Part shown: positions 7,625 through 12,106 of the stretch, piece by piece | Layout of the letters: each line of letters opens with the position of its first letter | How positions within the stretch are numbered: the first letter of the stretch is position 1 | Assembly (NCBI GenBank): GCA_021775385.1 | Contig: JAJFHW010000136.1 | Coordinates: forward strand, 1 to 12,106 | DNA: 12,106 bases | Reading direction: 5' to 3' | Source: Hyphomicrobiales bacterium | Lineage (GTDB): Bacteria; Pseudomonadota; Alphaproteobacteria; Rhizobiales; HXMU1428-3 | Notes under the pieces: model-generated | The model's input: the letters and a program-made list of their open reading frames with translations, nothing else | Databases searched by the model: none | Told to the model about the DNA's origin: nothing | Translations under genes and position numbers: made by a program

Positions 7625-7669
7625 ACTAGAGCATTCAATCCATCTAATTTGAATGGATTAAGCTCTAGT
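7625..7669. repeat. AGAGC-type palindrome downstream of the polyprenyl synthase
   Basis: ACTAGAGC (7625-7632) pairs with GCTCTAGT (7662-7669). Inside, AATCCAT and ATGGATT form a second stem, and an alternative pairing ATTCAA/TTGAAT is also possible. It is followed by ATTTTA, so it might terminate weakly. The outer arm resembles rhizobial intergenic palindromes that end in GCTCTAG, as I recall them. Confidence 0.7.
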
Positions 7670-7807
7670 ATTTTAAATGCCGGCATCGATAAATCAAAAA
7701 AACAGACCTAAAATCCAAAAAAAATTTAAAATTCCATCGACTTGTCATATTATATTCTTAACCATTCACATAGATTAAAAAATTAGAGCATTAATCTATG
7801 GCATTCC

Positions 7808-7832
7808 GCCCAAAAGCGGTTACGTTTTAGGA
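7808..7832. repeat. Degenerate copy of the GTCAC-type repeat core
   Basis: CCCAAAAGCGGTTACG followed by TTTTAGG resembles the cores at 6439-6463 and 6494-6522: A-run, GG(A/T)TAC loop, T-run. The arms pair with one C-A mismatch. A partial AGAGCATTAATC (7787-7798), like the left arm of the 7625 element, abuts it. Confidence 0.45.
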
Positions 7833-7854
7833 AATAGCCCGGTTGCTTATTGGC

Positions 7855-8018
7855 GGATACCTAGTGGGCATCTGAAGCAAAAAAAGCAACTGAAGAAGCA
7901 CTCGCGTGCGGTTGCAGATAGGCAACCGAAGGAGCACTCGCGACGGTTGCAGGTGGGCAACCTAAGGAGCACTAAAATGCGACGGTTACTAGTGGGTAAC
8001 CTGTAGGAACACTAAAAG
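7855..8018 (+). repeat. Tandem array of short hairpin units
   Basis: Three clear units each consist of a 6-bp stem with a 6-nt loop and a conserved tail. They are GGTTGC..GCAACC (7910-7927), GGTTGC..GCAACC (7945-7962) and GGTTAC..GTAACC (7984-8001). Tails read GAAGGAGCACT, TAAGGAGCACT and TGTAGGAACACT. Spacing is 35 and 39 bp. A degenerate unit with the loop TAGTG starts at 7855 (GGATACC..GGCATC), and a half unit (GCAACTGAAGAAGCACT) lies at 7886-7902. The last unit changes G to A and C to T at paired positions, keeping the stem. Function is unknown; it could be a structured leader of the downstream mRNA, a small RNA, or a local repeat expansion. Confidence 0.7.
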
Positions 8019-8075
8019 AATCATTCAATCTACGACATGCGAAATAATGAGTTTTTTTAAGAAGGACTGGGAACA

Positions 8076-10601
8076 ATGAATGATACTGAAATTCCCAATT
8101 CAGACCAAATAAACTTGAAAAGCCCCCTAACACCAGCTCTATTACAACATTTAAAACTCACACCAAAAACAACGGCCGAACATTTAGCTTTAGAAAGTTT
8201 AATAACTGGCACGCCCATCTGGTTAGGCCCCGACCTTACTAATAGTCACCACTATGAATATGCAGCCATCAGACCAAATTTTTGCGAGCAAATCCTGACG
8301 CCAATCTTTGATAAGAAAAATGAAAACCAAGATATCAAAGCTTTATATGAGTGGACCAACAAGAAAGGTCCCTTTACCCCCCGCGAATTACAACTAATTG
8401 AAAAAACAATCGGGCTAGTAGCTTCATTGGGCTTTGCGAGCCAAATGCGCCCTGAAATAAATCAAGCCCACACTCACATTCGAGCTGAATTCCTAAGCGA
8501 CCTGGTGCAAATAAAACAATTAAGCCCAAACTCAGATGATGAAGAAGCACCATTTAAAGGTATACAAATCTCAGGTGCAACCATCACTGGCCAAGTTAAC
8601 TTAGCAAACAGTCGTAATTGTCGCCCTCTCATTCTCAACTATTGTAATTTTGAAAAACCACTGAACTTAAATCATGCTCAGCTCAGCAATCTTGATCTTA
8701 GTGGCAGTCTCTGCCTTGGCATAAGCTGCAATGGAGCAATCATTCACGGTGAAACACATTTGCAAAATGGGTTTGAAGCTAGAGGCACCGTCGACTTTAT
8801 AAATTCAAAACTCTATGGCACATTTAACGCATCTGGCGGGTCATTTCTCTCTAGTGGTATAGGGGTTGAGAATAATGCTCTCTCTTTGCAATTATCCCAC
8901 ATTAATAACAGCATCATACTAAGTGAAGGTTTTAAATCTAATGGAGTTGTAAATCTCCATGGAACTCAATGTGATTTAAACCTTCATTGTCGCGGTGCGA
9001 CCATGATCAACCAGCAACAAGACGAAATTGGATGCGCGCTTCTTTGCGAAAATGCAACCATCAAAGGTAACGTTGATTTAGGAGAGAAATTTTCAGCTAT
9101 TGGCGGTGTTTGGTTCCGTGGCACAACCGTCGGCGGCAACTTTGAAGCAGAACAAGGATCTTTTCACAATTTTGAACCAGCCGGCCAGTCAAATGCGATC
9201 CTTATTCAAAACAGTCACGTGAATAATACAATCAATCTTCAACACGCCAATATAATTGGTCGCCTGACCTTACAAAATTCATTTATCAAAGGAGATGTAA
9301 ATGCCAGTTACATCTCAATAAACAATAAGATAGCCAACGGCACTGGCAAAGCTGTAAACATCAATCAATGCCAAGTTGAAGGATCAATCCTTTTTGCTGA
9401 ATGTACCATTAAAGGGAAAAACAGCATCAAAGATACAACCATCAAAAGTACGATTGATTATTCATTCAGTGTTTTAGATAACATTTCAAATGAGATAGTT
9501 GGCTCTGCCCTGAATATTGAAAATTCAACAATAGGCTATAATCTTCAATTGGCTTATGGCTTTACAGCACATGGAAATGTATCTGCCAAACATATCAAAA
9601 TTGGCGGAAATTTTATTTGTAATGGCGGGCATTTTAACCGCGATTTTGACATTTCAGATTGTCAAATAACCGGACAACTCAGCTTGGATAATAAAAACGA
9701 TCCTGAAAGCAGGTTTGATGGACCTCTGAGCATAACAGGTACCAGGGTTCATACATTAATAGACGATTACCGATCCTGGCCTAAAGAACTCATCCAAAAC
9801 AACTTCATCTACGAGCAATTTGGAGAACAATCAAACGCAACTGCAAGTAGTCGTTTGTCATGGCTAAATCGACAAGGGTATTTTTCTTACAAAGCCTACA
9901 GCCAAGCTATCAAAGCTTTAACCGAAACAGGTTATCAATCAGCAGCCCGAACCATTGCAATTTCACAGGCCAATCAAAGCTATTGGCAAAGTCTCAATCA
10001 AATGGCCAAACAATCAAACCATTTAAAACGTGACCGCTCGCCCTATATGCAAAAGCTTGTCTACTTTACTCTTTGGCCAATTTATGCCCTTTGGTGGCTA
10101 GTATATGGCGGCTGGATGGTCTTTGGTTACAGTACGTCGCGTATCTTGGTCTCAAGTCTTTTTATGTTTTTAATTTGTGCAACTTTTTATCAAAAAGCAG
10201 TACCACAAGCACTACTAATACCAAAATCACCGATAATCGCACTGGGTGAATTATATAATAAATGTAACCCGGAATTAGGCGGATCATGGACCAATTGCGA
10301 CATTCCTGAATTGCCATCTTTTTCACCAACTCTTTATTCGATAGATAATATGGTGCCCATGCTAAATTTTGAGCAACAATCCAATTGGAGACCTCTTGAG
10401 AAAGATTTTACGTTGAATTTCCCAACACCCTCTTGTTATCAGTTCTCCAGCCCATGTGCGCAAATCAAGTGGATACCTGTAAACTTAGGAAATGCTTTTT
10501 TATCAAATGTCGTGATTACCCAAACAACATTCGGCTGGGCAGCGATCATCACCCTAATACTAAATTTTGCAATTCTCAAAATAAGAAAAAGCCCACTCTA
10601 A
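8076..10601 (+). CDS. Modular beta-helix membrane protein of unknown function, 841 aa
   Basis: The protein has a mainly helical N-terminal region (about 1-150) and a repetitive beta-solenoid-like region (about 160-560). A helical linker (about 575-650) and a membrane domain follow, with likely helices near 660-682, 688-706 and 815-835. The solenoid is made of roughly 52-residue modules; an (N/C/K/S)A(L/I/V) signature recurs at Ala268, 321, 374, 426 and 478. The strongest copies of a GF.A.G.V element start near 231, 284, 337 and 494. YEQFGEQSN...RLSWLNRQGYFS (579-603) and the segment YSIDNMVPMLNFEQQSNWRP (754-773) resemble a conserved C-terminal architecture I recall from uncharacterised bacterial proteins with such repeats. 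The helix may display a binding surface at the membrane. No catalytic residues are recognisable. AAGGA lies about 10 nt before the ATG. It seems monocistronic, with its terminator overlapping the stop. Confidence 0.85.
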   Translation: MNDTEIPNSDQINLKSPLTPALLQHLKLTPKTTAEHLALESLITGTPIWLGPDLTNSHHYEYAAIRPNFCEQILTPIFDKKNENQDIKALYEWTNKKGPFTPRELQLIEKTIGLVASLGFASQMRPEINQAHTHIRAEFLSDLVQIKQLSPNSDDEEAPFKGIQISGATITGQVNLANSRNCRPLILNYCNFEKPLNLNHAQLSNLDLSGSLCLGISCNGAIIHGETHLQNGFEARGTVDFINSKLYGTFNASGGSFLSSGIGVENNALSLQLSHINNSIILSEGFKSNGVVNLHGTQCDLNLHCRGATMINQQQDEIGCALLCENATIKGNVDLGEKFSAIGGVWFRGTTVGGNFEAEQGSFHNFEPAGQSNAILIQNSHVNNTINLQHANIIGRLTLQNSFIKGDVNASYISINNKIANGTGKAVNINQCQVEGSILFAECTIKGKNSIKDTTIKSTIDYSFSVLDNISNEIVGSALNIENSTIGYNLQLAYGFTAHGNVSAKHIKIGGNFICNGGHFNRDFDISDCQITGQLSLDNKNDPESRFDGPLSITGTRVHTLIDDYRSWPKELIQNNFIYEQFGEQSNATASSRLSWLNRQGYFSYKAYSQAIKALTETGYQSAARTIAISQANQSYWQSLNQMAKQSNHLKRDRSPYMQKLVYFTLWPIYALWWLVYGGWMVFGYSTSRILVSSLFMFLICATFYQKAVPQALLIPKSPIIALGELYNKCNPELGGSWTNCDIPELPSFSPTLYSIDNMVPMLNFEQQSNWRPLEKDFTLNFPTPSCYQFSSPCAQIKWIPVNLGNAFLSNVVITQTTFGWAAIITLILNFAILKIRKSPL

Positions 10602-10616
10602 ATAGAATGGGCTTTT
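10587..10616. terminator. Bidirectional intrinsic terminator overlapping a stop codon
   Basis: AAAAGCCCA (10587-10595) pairs with TGGGCTTTT (10608-10616), with TCT/AGA inside after a C-A mismatch and an AAAT loop. The last codons and the TAA stop (10599-10601) of the beta-helix protein gene lie in the left arm and loop. The A and T runs within the arms let it act for the convergent regulator gene as well. Confidence 0.85.
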
Positions 10617-10661
10617 GAAAACTTTATTTAGCTGAGAGATAATAGTCCCTCAATTTTCTCT

Positions 10662-11519
10662 TTAAACAACTCTACGTACTTCAAGACAATCTTGAATTTC
10701 TTCAAAAATTTTCTCTTCCGGACATGGTAAACAAATCACACCTCGTAACTTAGAGAGCAACTCTTCAGTAAGATCAGCATTCATGGCAATATTTGCAAGT
10801 TGAGGCACGACAAGTATACATGGGCCAGCTTTCGGATCAAACTCCTGAAGAATATCTTTAACTTCAAGGTCATCAGTTTTTGTCCAAAAACAAGTTATGT
10901 CAGCTTCAAGAGTGCCTTGTTTTTGTAAATAAGCCGTCCCGCTTGTAATTACCGTTACATAATGACCAACTTGTTCAAGAAATTGTTGGAATTTCCATAA
11001 GTTTTGATCACTTTCTCCAACAATAACAATCTCTCTTGGATGCTCAGTGCTAAATTTAGATGAGAGAGAGATTTGTTCTTCTATCGCTCGCTGTTTCAGC
11101 GTTTCATAAAGTTTAATCTGCTCTTTTTGTTTTTTTACAATCATACGTTTTGCCTGCCGCAAACGCGTTTCAACTTTTATATTCAGCATCCCATAATCAA
11201 TTGGTTTCGTCATATAATCATCAGAACCAAGTTTCATGCCTTCAAGAACATTTTCTCTATCCGCTAAAGCTGAGAGAAATATAAAAGGAATCTCATCACA
11301 TTCAGGATGATCAGCGCGTAACTTCTTAATAAGTTCATACCCATCCATAACAGGCATCGTAATATCACTTATAACCAAATCTGGTTGATGAGTTACAATT
11401 TTTTCTAATCCATCTTGACCATTCACTGCCTGAATAACAACGTGACCAGCTTCTTCAAGCTCTTCTACAATGTCTGCACGCAAATAATCTTCATCTTCAA
11501 CACAAAGAATTCTAGCCAT
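10662..11519 (-). CDS. Response regulator with degenerate second receiver-like domain
   Basis: Residues 1-122 form a canonical receiver domain: acidic pocket Glu8/Asp9, phospho-acceptor Asp52 in LVISDITMPVMDG, Ser83 in place of the switch Thr, and Lys105 in TKPID. A helical, Lys/Glu-rich connector (about 118-155) follows. Residues about 162-280 look like a second receiver fold, with a strand REIVIVGES opening it and a later CILVVPQ strand. At the place expected for the phospho-Asp it reads ITCFW, so it is probably not phosphorylated. There is no DNA-binding, GGDEF or EAL output domain, so signalling would be by protein-protein contact. No histidine kinase gene is in the window. GGAGAGGG lies about 10 nt before the ATG. 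It is convergent with the beta-helix protein gene. Confidence 0.88.
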   Translation of the reverse strand: MARILCVEDEDYLRADIVEELEEAGHVVIQAVNGQDGLEKIVTHQPDLVISDITMPVMDGYELIKKLRADHPECDEIPFIFLSALADRENVLEGMKLGSDDYMTKPIDYGMLNIKVETRLRQAKRMIVKKQKEQIKLYETLKQRAIEEQISLSSKFSTEHPREIVIVGESDQNLWKFQQFLEQVGHYVTVITSGTAYLQKQGTLEADITCFWTKTDDLEVKDILQEFDPKAGPCILVVPQLANIAMNADLTEELLSKLRGVICLPCPEEKIFEEIQDCLEVRRVV

Positions 11520-11635
11520 AAAATAAAAGCCCTCTCCAAAAGACTAAAAGATACGGACTAAAAACAGTTGTTTTTTTACATTTAAATCAATCCGTGACGG
11601 GAAGAATACTCTAAATTATGTAATATTTATTTAAT

Positions 11636-11671
11636 AAAAAAAATAGCGACCTAATAAAAGGCCGCTATTTT
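11636..11671 (-). terminator. Intrinsic terminator of the small secreted-protein gene
   Basis: AAAATAGCG (11640-11648) pairs with CGCTATTTT (11663-11671), with CCT/AGG inside after one mismatch and an AATAAA loop. On the minus strand the hairpin runs into an eight-T tract. It begins 25 nt beyond the stop codon of the 61-residue gene. Confidence 0.87.
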
Positions 11672-11695
11672 AAAAAAGTTATTAATAAAAGTTAA

Positions 11696-11881
11696 TTACT
11701 TAACTTCTACTGTTTTCTCACAAACCTTCTTTTCATCATTCCAGGTTTCACCTTCAGGGCATTCAGTTTTTGCAAAAACAACACCCTTATTCATCTGAGA
11801 ACGATCCCCAGCAAAAGAAGCTGGTGCATACAAATTCAAAGTTAAAAGTCCTAAGGCTGCAATTGTGAAAAATTTAGTCAT
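11696..11881 (-). CDS. Small secreted two-cysteine protein, 61 aa
   Basis: The first 24 residues form a typical Sec signal peptide (MTKFFTIAALGLLTLNLYAP then ASFA), leaving a mature peptide of about 37 residues. Its core, CPEGETWNDEKKVC (41-54), has the pattern C-P-x-G-x-x-W then C, a compact disulfide-bounded motif seen in various small exported proteins. I cannot assign a function. GGGAG lies about 11 nt before the ATG, and a good terminator follows the stop, so it is probably an independent single-gene unit. These flanking signals make it a convincing gene despite its size. Confidence 0.8.
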   Translation of the reverse strand: MTKFFTIAALGLLTLNLYAPASFAGDRSQMNKGVVFAKTECPEGETWNDEKKVCEKTVEVK

Positions 11882-12066
11882 AAAATTTAATCTCCCGATT
11901 AATATTCACAACACTATGTCGTGAAATTCAAGACCGATATAGAGCGCCAAAAATGTCTAAAATTGGGAAAAAATAAGATAAGCATTGTTCAGTAAGTATC
12001 TGTTTTTATTTGTGAATATTGAGCATCATTTATTTTAAGTTTGAAATATTATTTGAAGGTATTCAC

Positions 12067-12100
12067 AAAAAAGCCACCCTTTAATTCTCAAAAGGGTGGC
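12067..12100 (-). terminator. Intrinsic terminator of a gene beyond the right edge
   Basis: GCCACCCTTT (12073-12082) pairs perfectly with AAAGGGTGGC (12091-12100) around an 8-nt loop. The six A at 12067-12072 give a U tract on minus-strand RNA. It therefore ends a minus-strand transcript entering from outside the window. The 11882-12066 stretch beside it is A/T-rich and shows no gene. Confidence 0.88.
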
Positions 12101-12106
12101 AAGAAA

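Larger units (their letters stand above)
7611..8075. other. Repeat-rich intergenic region
   Basis: This 465-bp spacer contains no credible gene. It holds an AGAGC-type palindrome (7625-7669), a half copy of that element near 7787-7796, a degenerate copy of the GTCAC-type repeat core (7808-7832), and an array of short hairpins (7855-8018). The last part, 8019-8075, carries the AAGGA ribosome site of the downstream gene. A promoter for that gene must lie somewhere here but is not obvious. Confidence 0.7.

Noticed and set aside
7855..8018. Interpretation of the hairpin array as a CRISPR
   Set aside because: The repeats are the conserved tails and stems themselves, with no unique spacers of regular length and no cas genes.
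10433..10618. Short plus-strand frame overlapping the end of the beta-helix protein gene
   Set aside because: It is an alternate frame within the supported gene and its terminator.

Overview
The window looks like chromosomal DNA of an A/T-rich alphaproteobacterium, most likely of the Hyphomicrobiales (Rhizobiales) type. Three things point there. The glycyl-tRNA synthetase is of the split alpha/beta kind, and its alpha subunit has a rhizobial-looking C-terminal region. The cluster of polyprenyl diphosphate synthase, divergent DUF2007/TrmN6-type methyltransferase, S49 peptidase and glyQ is one I recall from that order (memory, not a search). The spacers also carry palindromes that resemble the dispersed intergenic repeats of rhizobial genomes. 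No rRNA, tRNA, CRISPR array, insertion sequence or transposase is visible.

Layout. 1-1223 (minus): glyQ, then a 40-residue membrane mini-protein; glyS could lie beyond the left edge, but this is not visible. 1561-3910 (plus): a secreted GH19-type muralytic/chitinase-like enzyme with a long coiled-coil tail, then a small secreted protein of unknown function, closed by a strong bidirectional terminator (3929-3967). 3992-6141 (minus): an S49 (SppA-like) peptidase and, upstream of it, a DUF2007 plus tRNA-modifying methyltransferase fusion. 6594-7610 (plus): a long-chain polyprenyl diphosphate synthase (quinone side chain) with a TTG start. 7611-8075: a repeat-rich spacer with palindromes and a short array of hairpins. 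8076-10601 (plus): an 841-residue protein with a predicted beta-helix built of about 52-residue modules and C-terminal membrane segments; its terminator overlaps its stop codon. 10662-11519 (minus): a response regulator with an apparently degenerate second receiver domain. 11696-11881 (minus): a 61-residue secreted two-cysteine protein with its own terminator. The right end holds a minus-strand terminator for a gene outside the window.

How the parts relate. Translation (glyQ), tRNA modification (the TrmN6-type enzyme), quinone synthesis and envelope proteolysis form a housekeeping backbone. The GH19/secreted-protein pair looks like an insertion into that backbone and probably acts in the periplasm or cell wall. 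The right half (beta-helix protein, orphan regulator, mini-protein) is more accessory in character, with no visible partner genes. I see no defence system or mobile element. The least explained signals are the hairpin array at 7855-8018, whose stems change in a compensatory way between copies, and the modular membrane protein directly downstream of it.
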